Below, in pieces: positions 50,732 through 60,060 of a stretch of 64,000 bases of DNA. The translations under genes were made by a program, and so were the position numbers. The notes under the pieces were generated by a model. It saw only the letters and a program-made list of their open reading frames with translations. It did no database searches and was not told where the DNA came from. The DNA lies in NCBI RefSeq assembly GCF_002019705.1, contig NZ_KV917377.1, positions 1,610,565 to 1,674,564 of the forward strand. Direction: 5' to 3'. The number at the start of each line of letters is the position of its first letter. Position 1 is the stretch's first letter. This stretch comes from Shouchella patagoniensis (lineage in GTDB: Bacteria > Bacillota > Bacilli > Bacillales > Bacillaceae_D).

Positions 50732-50854
50732 TTTAATTTCCTCGCTTTTGCTATTCCAAGTTTTTATTTATTCTTCAGTCAGAATAGCAAAATCTATCGA
50801 AAAAAAGGGACAATTTACATGTTCTTCATTAACCCTTTAAGAGCTTTAACTAAT

Positions 50855-51607
50855 TTATAATTTCTTTACGCCATTCCATGCATAACTAAAAAAAACACAG
50901 CATGATTTAAACCATGGTAACCCTTCATGTTTTCGATAGATCTCCCAGTTCCGTTGTGCTGCCTTCCACTTATTACTTGATATTGAATGACCAACCTTCC
51001 GATAAGCTGCTAATTCCTCATTTAAACCATGAGCAATATAACCTTTTTTGAGAATAGATAACCATAGCATAAAGTCTTGCCTGGTCCTTATTGTAGGCAT
51101 TTGTAGTCTTCCTAATGCATCTTGATTTAACATGACCGTCAAACAACCAATAATTGTATTTGACAACAATTGTTCATACGTAATACTGTTTGGGGCTTGA
51201 ATCACTTTGGACCTTTCTTTCCCGCTTTCTTTTATTATCCGATAGCTAGTAAAGGAAAAAACATACCGATTTTCCTCCATAAAACTCACTTGACGCATTA
51301 ACTTTTCTGGTTTCCACAAATCATCGCCATCTAAAAAAGCTACATATTTTCCTTGAGCCTGTTTTAAACCAACATTCCTCGCGACAGCCGCGCCACTGTT
51401 TGTATGTAAGTGATGTAGATAAATTCTCTTATCTTTTTGTTTAAAACGCTCTGCTATTTTGTCACTATTGTCACTTGAGGCATCATTTATAAGCAATAAT
51501 TCCCAGTTTCCGTAGGTTTGGTCCAGTACAGATTGAATCGTCTGTTCCAAAAACAATTCACAGTTATAAACTGGAGTAATAATAGAAACTAACGGTTCAT
51601 TTTTCAT
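50855..51607 (-). CDS. tuaG: GT2 glycosyltransferase, TuaG-like
   Basis: 250 residues, the length of TuaG. One GT-A domain: LVSIITPVYNCELFLEQTIQ, LLLINDASSDNSDKIAERF, NSGAAVARNVGLKQAQGKYV, FLDGDDLWKPEKL (DGDD metal site near 92-96), and TRQDFMLWLSILKKGY. No membrane helix. It follows the small gene at 51597 with an 11-bp overlap and lies in the same order as tuaD-tuaE-tuaF-tuaG of B. subtilis read in reverse. The sugar added is not shown. Confidence 0.75.
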   Translation of the reverse strand: MKNEPLVSIITPVYNCELFLEQTIQSVLDQTYGNWELLLINDASSDNSDKIAERFKQKDKRIYLHHLHTNSGAAVARNVGLKQAQGKYVAFLDGDDLWKPEKLMRQVSFMEENRYVFSFTSYRIIKESGKERSKVIQAPNSITYEQLLSNTIIGCLTVMLNQDALGRLQMPTIRTRQDFMLWLSILKKGYIAHGLNEELAAYRKVGHSISSNKWKAAQRNWEIYRKHEGLPWFKSCCVFFSYAWNGVKKL

Positions 51608-51989
51608 TTACAATTGACACCTCTTTTATATGTTCAATTTTCCAATGTTTCTCATTTTTTTTATAGTAAACTTCAGTTCCTTGCCAATTTAACGTCACTT
51701 CGCTTCCATTCTCTTCAGCCACAGTTGGCTCGAGTTCCGTATTAATTTTTGAAAACAATAAAAGATCTTTTTCGCTTATACTCTGCTCAAAGTGAAAATC
51801 CAACCATCCTTCCTCACCTTGTTCCAAAGCAAATTCAGCCGCTTTATGATTCAGTTGGATTTCTATAAAAGCTGTTTCGTCGATTGTCTCTGTTTTTTCT
51901 TTATAAGGGTTAGCCTCCTCTTCATTAAGGAAGAAAAAACCACTTAAAAATAGGATTACAATCCCTCCAATAAACAAGTTACGTAGCAA
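51597..51989 (-). CDS. Small membrane-anchored protein in the tuaF position
   Basis: 130 residues. An N-terminal membrane segment (LFIGGIVILFLSGFFFLNEE) and an acidic outside domain (ETIDETAFIEIQLNHKAAEF, EEGWLDFHFEQSISEKDLLL, EVTLNWQGTEVYYKKNEKHW). It takes the place of tuaF between tuaD and a tuaG-like gene, but is much shorter than TuaF (about 226) and I do not see Wzz-like motifs. AAAGGAGGGG is upstream of the ATG. Function unknown; perhaps a chain-length or assembly factor. Confidence 0.65.
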   Translation of the reverse strand: MLRNLFIGGIVILFLSGFFFLNEEEANPYKEKTETIDETAFIEIQLNHKAAEFALEQGEEGWLDFHFEQSISEKDLLLFSKINTELEPTVAEENGSEVTLNWQGTEVYYKKNEKHWKIEHIKEVSIVNEK

Positions 51990-52015
51990 TAAATCCCCTC
52001 CTTTTTGCTTGTCCG

Positions 52016-52044
52016 ATTAAAAAAGGAGCAACATAAGCTCCTTT
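52016..52044 (-). terminator. Terminator-like hairpin after tuaD
   Basis: AAAGGAGC, loop TTATGTT (minus strand), GCTCCTTT, then TTAAT. It overlaps the tuaD stop, so genes downstream may be expressed by read-through. Confidence 0.7.
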
Positions 52045-53407
52045 AGTGCGCTGATGAATGGACGTCTAATGAAAAGTTCTCCCATTTTTTTAACGCTTTT
52101 AAACGCCCATCCACTTTTTGACGCCCAACCGGATCGTAATAGAACCCTGCCCCTTCCATCTCCTTCGGCTCAAATAAATTTCTTCCGTCAACGACCACCG
52201 GTTGATGCATCAACTCCCTTAACTTAATAAGGTTCATCTCCTTAAATTCATCCCAATCGGTTAATATAAGTACCGCATCTGCTCCGATGACCGCCTCTTG
52301 CCAGGAATTTGCAAGTTTGAGTTCCGGCAAATGATGTTTCGCTTGTTCAGACGCTACTGGATCAAAAGCAATTACTTCAATTTTTTCTTTTTGTAACGAT
52401 TCAACAAGATCAAGCGCTGGCGCTGCCCGCATATCATCGGTATTTGGTTTAAAAGCTAAGCCTAAAATTGCCACTTGCTTCTTATTTAATGACTCGCCTA
52501 AAGCCATTTTCACTTTGTTAAAGAGATGACCACGTTGTTGCTTATTTACTTTCTCCACAGCCGGGATGATTTGCATATCATATCCTGCTTGTTTTCCAAC
52601 ACGGATAAACGCTTGAGTATCTTTAGGAAAGCAAGACCCTCCATACCCTGCGCCTGCTTGTAAAAAGGATGGCCCAATCCGAGGATCTAACCCCATCACC
52701 TTTGCTAAGGCTGACACATCAGCACCAACTTTTTCACATACATTTGCAACCTCGTTAATAAAACTTATTTTTGTTGCTAAGAAGGCATTGGCGGCATATT
52801 TTGCGGTTTCCGCAGTTTCCAAGTTTGTGACAACGATTGACGTATTGAGGGAGGCATGTAATTCTCTTAGAATCTGTTCTGCATGAGCATCCTCCACTCC
52901 AAACACAGCTCTTTCCATATGGAGCGTATCGTTAATTGCGCTTCCTTCCCTAAGGAACTCTGGGCAAGAAGCAATTGAAAACAATTCATGACCGCAAATT
53001 TCAGCTATCCATTGTTTTATTTGTTTATTTGTTCCAACTGGAACGGTACTTTTTGTAATAATGACCATGCCTGGTCGTATATGTTCACCAATTTCTTTCG
53101 CTACTTGTTGAATAAATGTCAAATTTGCTGAACCATCTTCATTGGCAGGCGTACCGACTGCAATAATAATTGCGTCAGCCTTGCTAATTCCAACTGACAG
53201 ATGTTCAGTAAAGCAAAGTCTTCCCTCACCCATGTTCTTTTTCATTAGTTCTTCTAAATTTGGCTCATAAATTGGAACTTTGCCATTTTGCAATTGCTTA
53301 ACTTTTGCTTTATCTTGATCAACACAATGTACGTGATGACCTAGTTCACTAAAACAAACACCTGACACGAGTCCAACATAGCCTGTTCCAATTACACTTA
53401 CATTCAT
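52043..53407 (-). CDS. tuaD: UDP-glucose 6-dehydrogenase
   Basis: Oxidises UDP-glucose (from GtaB) to UDP-glucuronate, the precursor of teichuronic acid. 454 residues: VSVIGTGYVGLVSGVCFSEL (NAD motif), IIIAVGTPANEDGSANL, ITKSTVPVGTNKQI, SCPEFLREGSAINDTL, GAGYGGSCFPKDTQAF with the catalytic Cys, and LGLAFKPNTDDMRAAPAL. The ATG overlaps the stop of the polymerase gene (ATGA), with AAGGTG upstream, so translation is coupled. Confidence 0.95.
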   Translation of the reverse strand: MNVSVIGTGYVGLVSGVCFSELGHHVHCVDQDKAKVKQLQNGKVPIYEPNLEELMKKNMGEGRLCFTEHLSVGISKADAIIIAVGTPANEDGSANLTFIQQVAKEIGEHIRPGMVIITKSTVPVGTNKQIKQWIAEICGHELFSIASCPEFLREGSAINDTLHMERAVFGVEDAHAEQILRELHASLNTSIVVTNLETAETAKYAANAFLATKISFINEVANVCEKVGADVSALAKVMGLDPRIGPSFLQAGAGYGGSCFPKDTQAFIRVGKQAGYDMQIIPAVEKVNKQQRGHLFNKVKMALGESLNKKQVAILGLAFKPNTDDMRAAPALDLVESLQKEKIEVIAFDPVASEQAKHHLPELKLANSWQEAVIGADAVLILTDWDEFKEMNLIKLRELMHQPVVVDGRNLFEPKEMEGAGFYYDPVGRQKVDGRLKALKKWENFSLDVHSSAH

Positions 53408-54789
53408 GTTGTCACCTTCTTTTTATATGATGATGAAGCTCTTCTATCGGATAACGTTATATTTCGTTTCGCAAGCTCTGTTAAACCAATAACGATGAGC
53501 ACAATTATCCAAAAACGCGGAGACGCAAAGTCGGATCGATACATATTAGTAAGTCCTAAATGAATCCATAAAAGTAGCGCGATACTATTGTATAAATGCC
53601 CTTTACGTTTTCTCCATAAATAAACAAAAACCCCAATAAATACACATATAAAAACAAGTCCTCCAAAAACACCATGTTCAAATAGTAAGTCGATGAAAGC
53701 ATTATTTGACGTCCCGCTAACGGCACCTTGGTGACTTAAATATTTGGTTCGAGCTAGAAAATCATAGCTACCTGGTCCAAAGCCAAATAATGCATTAATT
53801 GATGAATAGTCAAATAACCATACAAAAGGAAAAACAAGCATGTACAAGCGACTGTGGTGCATGACATCAAATAAACTGTCTAAACGGCCAATAATTGGCA
53901 TAAACAAGGCTGTAATCAATTGAGGAAAAATTAGTACTGTTATCATTCCTAAAATCAAAATTGATATGATTGCGTACAAACCAACTTTTTTCGGAATAAT
54001 TCCCCGTGCAAATAAGAGGATTGTTGCAGAAAAGACGATAACTGCAAGATTGACATACCCGCTAACTGAGAAAGATAGCAGTAAAACAAGGACAGCAGGA
54101 ATGGCATACAAGGAGTATGCCTTTTTCGACAAAAGCATTCCGCCAATAATAAGTCCATCAATTAAAAACGGAACTAAAAAACTCGGTTCATCTGTAAAAG
54201 AGGTCAATCGAAAATTAATAAGCACATCTTCACTAACACTATGCACGAAAGCCCGAGTTTCGAACCCCGGCATTGGATAGCCAATTGTGAAATGAAGGAA
54301 TTGCCAAACACCCCCTGCCACCAATACGCTTAGACCAACAAAATAGCCTTGCGTAAGAGAGTAAGTAACTTTACGCACATCTTTTTGAATAAAGAAAAGG
54401 ATCAAGAGTGAAAGCGTTGCAAACATTCCAATGTTAATCAAACGATTCAACAGTGAATGTTGGAAGTAAGCAACATATTCGACTGACTGTACAACTGTTA
54501 ACGCGTAAATCGACGCAGCAATCGACAGAAATGCTGGTAGCGCAATTGCCAAAATCATGGAAATCCCAATTCGATTAAGTGCTTTAAATGAGGTTTCTTC
54601 TCTTTGCATGATCCAAGCTACTGCGAATATGCACACCGAGACCATCGTAAGTAAAACGGACATCGGGACTGCTAAAAGATGTTGGAATACGGATGATACA
54701 GCAATTGGTGCCAAAGCAGCATAGGTACCCATTACAGTAAAAACAAAAATTTTGGGTCGCAGTGTTACTGAATAAGGGATTGATTGCAT
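53404..54789 (-). CDS. tuaE: O-antigen ligase/polymerase-like membrane protein (TuaE-like)
   Basis: 461 residues with about twelve membrane helices and one large outside loop between helices near residues 290-370 (LDSLFDVMHHSRLYMLVFPF, GFGPGSYDFLARTKYLSHQG, SNNAFIDLLFEHGVFGGLVF), the pattern of Wzy/WaaL-type polymerases. Directly upstream of and overlapping tuaD, as in B. subtilis tuaDE in the other order. Likely polymerises lipid-linked repeat units outside the membrane. AAAGGAC precedes the ATG. Confidence 0.82.
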   Translation of the reverse strand: MQSIPYSVTLRPKIFVFTVMGTYAALAPIAVSSVFQHLLAVPMSVLLTMVSVCIFAVAWIMQREETSFKALNRIGISMILAIALPAFLSIAASIYALTVVQSVEYVAYFQHSLLNRLINIGMFATLSLLILFFIQKDVRKVTYSLTQGYFVGLSVLVAGGVWQFLHFTIGYPMPGFETRAFVHSVSEDVLINFRLTSFTDEPSFLVPFLIDGLIIGGMLLSKKAYSLYAIPAVLVLLLSFSVSGYVNLAVIVFSATILLFARGIIPKKVGLYAIISILILGMITVLIFPQLITALFMPIIGRLDSLFDVMHHSRLYMLVFPFVWLFDYSSINALFGFGPGSYDFLARTKYLSHQGAVSGTSNNAFIDLLFEHGVFGGLVFICVFIGVFVYLWRKRKGHLYNSIALLLWIHLGLTNMYRSDFASPRFWIIVLIVIGLTELAKRNITLSDRRASSSYKKKVTT

Positions 54790-55056
54790 ATGTATAAAGT
54801 CCTTTCAGAGGGAACTGAGGTCATCGTATCACGCAGATAATTACCTTTTATAAAGGGGAAGTAAAGAATTAATTAAGTTTAACTTCACATATTTGCCGTT
54901 CGTAAAGCTCTTTTTTAGTAAAAAACGAATTGTATCAAGGCATACCCTCACTTAGTTTGTCCGGATTCCATCTTTACAATCCGTTTTGAGTACACTACCG
55001 TTCTATGATTAATCAGACTATACTAAGGTTAAACTGTTGATGGAGGTTGAACATGC

Positions 55057-55395
55057 ATGAGGAAAGTAGTTTTTTTGTTCTTACTAGTACTTCTTGTTGG
55101 TTGTGGCAACAAGACTCTGACTATTCGCAGTACGCTAGAGGGGGATAGCTACCTACGAAACAATATTGCCGTACTCTCGCAAGAACAATTTTCATCTCTC
55201 TTGAGCGATGACACTGTAGTAGAGAACACCGCTTATACAAAACTTAAAGAAACACTTGAAAAACATAAAGATACACGCTATTTGCTTGCAGAAAACAGGA
55301 TTTATCGCTACTCCATTGAAAATGAACTACTATATGTAGCAGATTGGACTGAAGAAAACAACGTACATAAGCTTGACTCGATTTCATTCCCATAA
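55057..55395 (+). CDS. Small lipoprotein of unknown function
   Basis: 112 residues. A signal peptide MRKVVFLFLLVLLVGC with lipobox Cys16, then a mature domain (LTIRSTLEGDSYLRNNIAVL, AYTKLKETLEKHKDTRYLLA, YSIENELLYVADWTEE). It lies on the plus strand inside a minus-strand polysaccharide block, separating the polymerase from the GT4 gene. GGAGG is about 10 nt before the ATG. No known family recognised. Confidence 0.75.
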   Translation: MRKVVFLFLLVLLVGCGNKTLTIRSTLEGDSYLRNNIAVLSQEQFSSLLSDDTVVENTAYTKLKETLEKHKDTRYLLAENRIYRYSIENELLYVADWTEENNVHKLDSISFP

Positions 55396-55402
55396 ACTAC
55401 CA

Positions 55403-55433
55403 AAAAACACGCCTATAGAACAGGCGTGTTTTT
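55403..55433. terminator. Bidirectional terminator between lipoprotein and GT4 genes
   Basis: AAAAACACGCCT, 7-nt loop, AGGCGTGTTTTT; it overlaps the end of the GT4 gene. Confidence 0.9.
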
Positions 55434-56507
55434 AATCAATTTTTCATACTTATCCGCACATGCGATGACCGAATATTCAGCGGCACGGTTTGTAAGCTTT
55501 TTAGCGTTCATCGGTTTAAGTAAAGCAATCTCCATCCCCTTAGCCAATTCTTTCGCATCTCCAACAGGTACGAGTTGACCATAAAGACCATCTCCAAGTA
55601 TCTCACTTGGACCACTTGGACAATCCGTTGAGACAACAGGTGTACCCGCAGCTAATGCTTCAACAATGACATTCCCAAATCCTTCATAGATAGAGGACAG
55701 CACAAATACATCTGCTTGTTTTATATAAGCATAAGGATTTGATTGAAATCCGATAAAGTCAACAAACGCCCCAATCCCCTTGGTAAATACTAATTGTTCC
55801 AGCGCCTTTCTTTCTTCACCATCTCCTACAATAATTAAACGCGTTTTGGGGTCCCGATTATGTACATATGCAAAAGCTTCAATCAACGTTGGGTAATCTT
55901 TTTGTTCATGCAATCGTCCAACTGTAATAAAGACTTTTGACTGTTTTTCTTCAAAAAAAGTGTGTTCTACAAAATCTTTCATTTGCCACTTTAGTTCATC
56001 TGTTACTACTGGATTATAAATAATATGTACCTTTTCTAAGTTTGCAATGTTTTCAATATCCTTTGCAACTCCCATTGACACGCCTACAACTTCATCAGCA
56101 AAGCGATATGTTCGAGCAACCCATTTTTTAATTTTTTTTGAAGATTGATGGCGTTTTGCCTGTTCACTTAAGTGAACGCGGCTTGAAACAATTAATTTTC
56201 CTTTATACATACTTATTTTTTTTGCGATAATTACAATGACGTTTATATAATCTTTTGCTGAACAAACGACATCAGGCTTTGCTTCTCGAAGATAGGAAAT
56301 TAAGGCAGGCAATGCTGTTTTTACTTTCCTTTTCGCTAGATCAACGACTCGAACTCCTTTAGGTATTTCAATCGCATGCTCCCCTTTATTATTCATAACA
56401 ACTATATCTACTACGTATCCACGCTTAACAAAAGCGTCGGCTAGATGAAGTGTCATCCGCTCCACTCCTCCCGCTTCAAAGGAGTACAATACAAATGTTA
56501 GCTTAAT
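55413..56507 (-). CDS. GT4-family glycosyltransferase (TuaC/TuaH-like position), probable ATT start
   Basis: Retaining GT-B enzyme. The body has SFEAGGVERMTLHLADAFVK, VDLAKRKVKTALPALISYL, then ITVGRLHEQKDYPTLIEAFA, IIVGDGEERKALEQL, VDFIGFQSNPYAYIKQADVF and LSSIYEGFGNVIVEALAAGT with the nucleotide-sugar-binding E-x7-E. The first ATG/GTG/TTG in frame is a TTG at 56489, which has no RBS and would remove the first beta strand. In-frame codons just before it read KLTFV, the expected strand, and an ATT at 56507 lies 7 nt after GCGAGGG. So translation probably starts at ATT, giving 364 residues. Confidence 0.8.
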   Translation of the reverse strand: MKLTFVLYSFEAGGVERMTLHLADAFVKRGYVVDIVVMNNKGEHAIEIPKGVRVVDLAKRKVKTALPALISYLREAKPDVVCSAKDYINVIVIIAKKISMYKGKLIVSSRVHLSEQAKRHQSSKKIKKWVARTYRFADEVVGVSMGVAKDIENIANLEKVHIIYNPVVTDELKWQMKDFVEHTFFEEKQSKVFITVGRLHEQKDYPTLIEAFAYVHNRDPKTRLIIVGDGEERKALEQLVFTKGIGAFVDFIGFQSNPYAYIKQADVFVLSSIYEGFGNVIVEALAAGTPVVSTDCPSGPSEILGDGLYGQLVPVGDAKELAKGMEIALLKPMNAKKLTNRAAEYSVIACADKYEKLIKNTPVL

Positions 56508-56558
56508 TTTAAATCCCTCGCCTTCTTCACTGCATCTGTATGGTTTTTAAAGAATGAA

Positions 56559-57350
56559 TTATTTCTCGTTATGAACGATCAATTCTTTCACTGCTTTTGA
56601 GTAGCAGGAAGCCGGATTCTTAATATAACGAGATTTTTTTAAAAATAATGCTGTTAATAAAACAAAGCCAATTGGCGTATTATACATTGTTTTAAATAGA
56701 GGTCCTTTGCTAATCAATTGGCTCTCTGTCAATCTTGACTCCTGAGATGGTTTTTCATGATAAACAATTACTTTTGGAAAATAAGTGAGCTGGTTTCCAT
56801 TTGAAACAAAATGATGTAAAAATAAATTCTCTTCTCCACTTGGATACTTACCGCCAAGTCCAAACGATTCATGAAAGCGTAACGATGAAATGGCTTCTGT
56901 TTTAAAAAAGAGCTCGATTGAAGATTTACGAAATAGCATCCTTCCACTCACATCTCTTACTAACTGTTTAGAGTATGTTTTATAACTTTCTTCTTTAAAA
57001 GGATCAAAGATTTGAAAGCAACAACCTTCATTTTTTTCTTCCACCATTTTTTTATGAACATACGCAACTGTGTCACTTGGATACCAACAATCATCATCGG
57101 AAAAAGTCACTAAATCACCTTTTATAAAAGGCCATGCTTCGTTTCTTGCTTTTGATAAACCTTTCACATCCATTTTGACATGAGTAAACGTTATAGAAGT
57201 AGTTGCTAGCCAGCTTTCTACACATTCATGGTTCTCTTGTGATACAACAACCAGATCAAAGGTTGGATTAGTTTGGTTCTCTAAACTCCTAAGCATTCGC
57301 TTAAAAGCTTCTTCACGACGACCTAACGTGGGGATAACAAACGTTAACAC
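56559..57350 (-). CDS. GT2-family glycosyltransferase
   Basis: 263 residues, GT-A fold: MLTFVIPTLGRREEAFKRML, FDLVVVSQENHECVESW, KGLSKARNEAWPFIKGDLVT, FSDDDCWYPSDTV (DDD metal site near 88-90) and FGLGGKYPSGEENLFLHHFV as acceptor loop with EE. A short hydrophobic stretch near 227-240 may touch the membrane. The start is GTG with AAGGTG 7 nt upstream. Lies between the flippase and GT4 genes. Confidence 0.82.
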   Translation of the reverse strand: MLTFVIPTLGRREEAFKRMLRSLENQTNPTFDLVVVSQENHECVESWLATTSITFTHVKMDVKGLSKARNEAWPFIKGDLVTFSDDDCWYPSDTVAYVHKKMVEEKNEGCCFQIFDPFKEESYKTYSKQLVRDVSGRMLFRKSSIELFFKTEAISSLRFHESFGLGGKYPSGEENLFLHHFVSNGNQLTYFPKVIVYHEKPSQESRLTESQLISKGPLFKTMYNTPIGFVLLTALFLKKSRYIKNPASCYSKAVKELIVHNEK

Positions 57351-57463
57351 AAGACATCACCTTTCATTTTAACAAATATTGTTTCATACGCCACACAAGA
57401 TGTTGGTAAATACTGAGATGTTATAGACTTCCTACGCTTATTTGCTTTGCCTCAATGGCAATT

Positions 57464-58903
57464 TCATTTACATTTCTCCTTATTCCCGCTTCGTTTTAAG
57501 AGCATAAGAAGTTGTTCATAATGGAATAAGCCATATACGAACCCATAACTACTTATTCCAACCAATACTTGTATAAGAAAAGAACTGAGTCCTTCCCCTC
57601 CTAGAAAGGGCCAAATCGTAGTTGCCATCACTGCTGTTGCACACAAAATCTTTACAAACTCTTTAAATGGAAATGGCAGTCTCGTCATTTGTTTATGGAC
57701 GATGAACCAACTCAACGCAATCGACAACGCATATGCAACAACTGTTGCTAACGCAGCTCCTTCCAACCCATACACAGGAATAAGCACAATTGTCAGCACA
57801 ACATTCGCGACAGCAGCAACAACGACCGGAACAATTTGCAATTTTGTTTGCTTCGTTAAATGAAAAAGAATATCAATTCCATAAAGCTTAAATCCTTTTA
57901 ACAGGGCTCCAACAGCAATATAGGGAATTAATGTAACCGCTGTATCACGAAAGGGTTCTCCTAAAAACAAGTATGCGACAGATTCCCTTGTTAAAATTAA
58001 ACCTACAAGCATTGGCATTCCAATTGCTAAAAGCATTCCGGTATTTGCTTTCACTTGTTTATGTGCAGCGATTTCACCATGTTCTTCTAAAGCTTTTACT
58101 GCAAGAGGAAAAGCAGCTAAATTGACAATCAACATCAACGTAAAAATGGATTGCTCTGTTAAATCATACGTAATTGCATACATTCCCGTTGACTCTACTC
58201 CGAGCATACTACTAATAATAATTCGATCCGATTGATGAATGATCATACCAAGGAGCATCGTTATTGTAAGTGGCAGTCCATAAGAAGCAAATTGTTTTAG
58301 CAAAGGCTTACTGATTTTTGAGCGGTTCAATTTAAACCCCCACCGCTTGACGAATAACGGAGCAACTGAGAAGGCTAATCCTAAAATTAAACCAACCAAC
58401 AGCCCGATTTCCGCAAAACCTGCAGCAATAAAGGAAACAGCGAGCACAAGACCTAACACCGCACGTGCAAATGCGACCCTCCCGTAACGAAGTGGATTAA
58501 GCTCTGCACGCAATAAAGATAAATTTAATTGATACCAGGATTGCCCCCATGTTAAAAACAAAGTCAATACAAGCAATGGCCAAGGAAGCCAGTTACTAAC
58601 AAGAAAAAAAACAGTAGCTAAAGCAAGACTCACACTCATCAAACCGACGAATGATGCTTTAACAGTCATATAAAAAACATCTTTCTGAACATCATTCTTG
58701 TTAAGACGTAACACACTGACTTTTAGCCATTCAAATAAAACTGCGTTTACCATCGCTGCCACAGCAAAAACAAGGGCATATCTCCCATACTCTTCTGGTG
58801 ATAACAACCTAGAATAAACAGCAATTCCTAAAAAACCTATCATTGCCGGCACACCGTGCGATAGTAAATAGGCAAATGCATGTCTTGTTAGCACATACTT
58901 CAC
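57464..58903 (-). CDS. tuaB: Polysaccharide flippase (Wzx/TuaB-like)
   Basis: 479 residues with 13-14 membrane helices and few soluble loops, typical of the MOP/PST family that flips lipid-linked sugar units: HAFAYLLSHGVPAMIGFLGI, YSRLLSPEEYGRYALVFAVA at the start, SYGLPLTITMLLGMIIHQSD then RIIISSMLGVESTGMYAITY in the middle. First gene of the block; the downstream glycosyltransferases and polymerase would make and use its substrate. The start is GTG; the RBS is weak (AAAAGG close to the codon). Confidence 0.85.
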   Translation of the reverse strand: MKYVLTRHAFAYLLSHGVPAMIGFLGIAVYSRLLSPEEYGRYALVFAVAAMVNAVLFEWLKVSVLRLNKNDVQKDVFYMTVKASFVGLMSVSLALATVFFLVSNWLPWPLLVLTLFLTWGQSWYQLNLSLLRAELNPLRYGRVAFARAVLGLVLAVSFIAAGFAEIGLLVGLILGLAFSVAPLFVKRWGFKLNRSKISKPLLKQFASYGLPLTITMLLGMIIHQSDRIIISSMLGVESTGMYAITYDLTEQSIFTLMLIVNLAAFPLAVKALEEHGEIAAHKQVKANTGMLLAIGMPMLVGLILTRESVAYLFLGEPFRDTAVTLIPYIAVGALLKGFKLYGIDILFHLTKQTKLQIVPVVVAAVANVVLTIVLIPVYGLEGAALATVVAYALSIALSWFIVHKQMTRLPFPFKEFVKILCATAVMATTIWPFLGGEGLSSFLIQVLVGISSYGFVYGLFHYEQLLMLLKRSGNKEKCK

Positions 58904-58980
58904 AACCTTTTCTCATCTTCCTATAAAATTATTGTTTTTACTTAGTATGGACAGTCTGATTGTAGCAAAGACATTCAAAA

Positions 58981-59009
58981 ATGAAAAAAGCGCCCTATTT
59001 ACATAGGAC
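58981..59009 (-). terminator. Minus-strand terminator downstream of the SufR-like gene
   Basis: Minus strand GCGTCCTAT, GTAA, ATAGGGCGC (one G-U pair), then TTTTTTCATTTTT. The stretch 59010-59186 shows nothing else. Confidence 0.75.
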
Positions 59010-59186
59010 GCAAAAGTTTTACAGTATTTACATTGTTTTCACTTGCTCTTTTCTTTTTTCGTTCATACACTATCTGCCGTAAACATTTCCAGAATACAAA
59101 AAAGAATTGAGAGTAAAGCGACATACCTAATGAATGCGTAAACTACTTATCGGTTTGATCATCTTTTATCTAGCATCCTGTACGTC

Positions 59187-59201
59187 GCACGATTATCGTG
59201 C
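59187..59201. other. 15-bp palindrome after the SufR-like gene
   Basis: GCACGAT-T-ATCGTGC, four bases beyond the stop. No T-run; it may be an mRNA 3' stabiliser. Confidence 0.4.
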
Positions 59202-59205
59202 TAGT

Positions 59206-59853
59206 CTAGCTAAATCTTTTCATCTCTTCTTCTGTAAATGACATGATAAATCTACAGTGGCTATCTCCGTCAGATTGGCATGTGACACGATCAACTTGCT
59301 CTGTTCCAAGTACGTTTTTAAACATTGCTGTTTCACATGTACAAGCTGCTTTATACTGTTTTGCTACTTCGAAGACTGGACAGTTATGCTCAATTAATTC
59401 AAAAGTATTTTCATTAGTCTGCTTCACATCTGCCATATATCCTTTTTCATTTTGAATGGTAGCAAGTTCTTCCATTTTATCTACTGCCGATTTTCCTACT
59501 AATCGTTTATAATAATTCTCCGTCAAACGATGTTCTCTTTTTTTAAATAAGTATCTAACCGACTCATCTCCATGTAAATCTTGAATATCATTTAAAAAAT
59601 CAACTGTCATGCCTTCATAATTCTTTGGAAAAAGACGTTCCCCTTTTACAGAAACAGAAAACAATTGTACCGGTCTACCCATTTCTTGCTTTTCTTCCCG
59701 ATAGTTTATAAAACCATCCTTTAGAAGCAAATTAACCTGTTTTCTCACAGCGATGTGTGTAAGGTTAAGTTCTTTGGCAAGCTGACTGACACTCAGCTCT
59801 ACTTGTTTTTTGAGTAATTCGAGGATTTTATCTTTTGATGATTGCTTTAACAT
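59206..59853 (-). CDS. HTH regulator with cysteine-rich C-terminus (SufR-like)
   Basis: 215 residues. Winged helix at the N-terminus: KDKILELLKKQVELSVSQLA, LNLTHIAVRKQVNLLLKDGF, MGRPVQLFSVSVKGERLFP. The C-terminal domain has five cysteines: C158 (EHNCPVFEVA), C171 and C173 (AACTCET), C192 and C200 (VTCQSDGDSHCRF), similar to SufR-type regulators that bind a [4Fe-4S] cluster. It is divergent from sodA-yuzB-ferredoxin, with a dyad in the shared promoter, so I infer control of these oxidative-stress genes by Fe-S status. A target other than sodA cannot be excluded. Confidence 0.8.
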   Translation of the reverse strand: MLKQSSKDKILELLKKQVELSVSQLAKELNLTHIAVRKQVNLLLKDGFINYREEKQEMGRPVQLFSVSVKGERLFPKNYEGMTVDFLNDIQDLHGDESVRYLFKKREHRLTENYYKRLVGKSAVDKMEELATIQNEKGYMADVKQTNENTFELIEHNCPVFEVAKQYKAACTCETAMFKNVLGTEQVDRVTCQSDGDSHCRFIMSFTEEEMKRFS

Positions 59854-60003
59854 TCTTAAACCCTCACTTCATGGTTAGTTATTGAAGATAGTTTACTACA
59901 AAGTATAAAAAAAGGAAAAAGATTTTAAGAACCTCCAAAAAAAAACTATTAAATATAAGCAAATCACTTGCACATAGAAAAATATATAAGGTATGATAAC
60001 AAC

Positions 60004-60026
60004 ATACTTTTTATACATAAAAGTAT
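60004..60026. promoter_or_regulatory. Inverted repeat in the sodA promoter region
   Basis: ATACTTTT, TATACAT, AAAAGTAT: two 8-bp arms with a 7-bp spacer, about 35 bp upstream of sodA. A related AAAGTATA occurs at 59898, near the divergent regulator start. Candidate operator of the SufR-like protein. Confidence 0.45.
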
Positions 60027-60060
60027 ACAAAGTACATACTAATCTTTTGGAGGGAATAAC

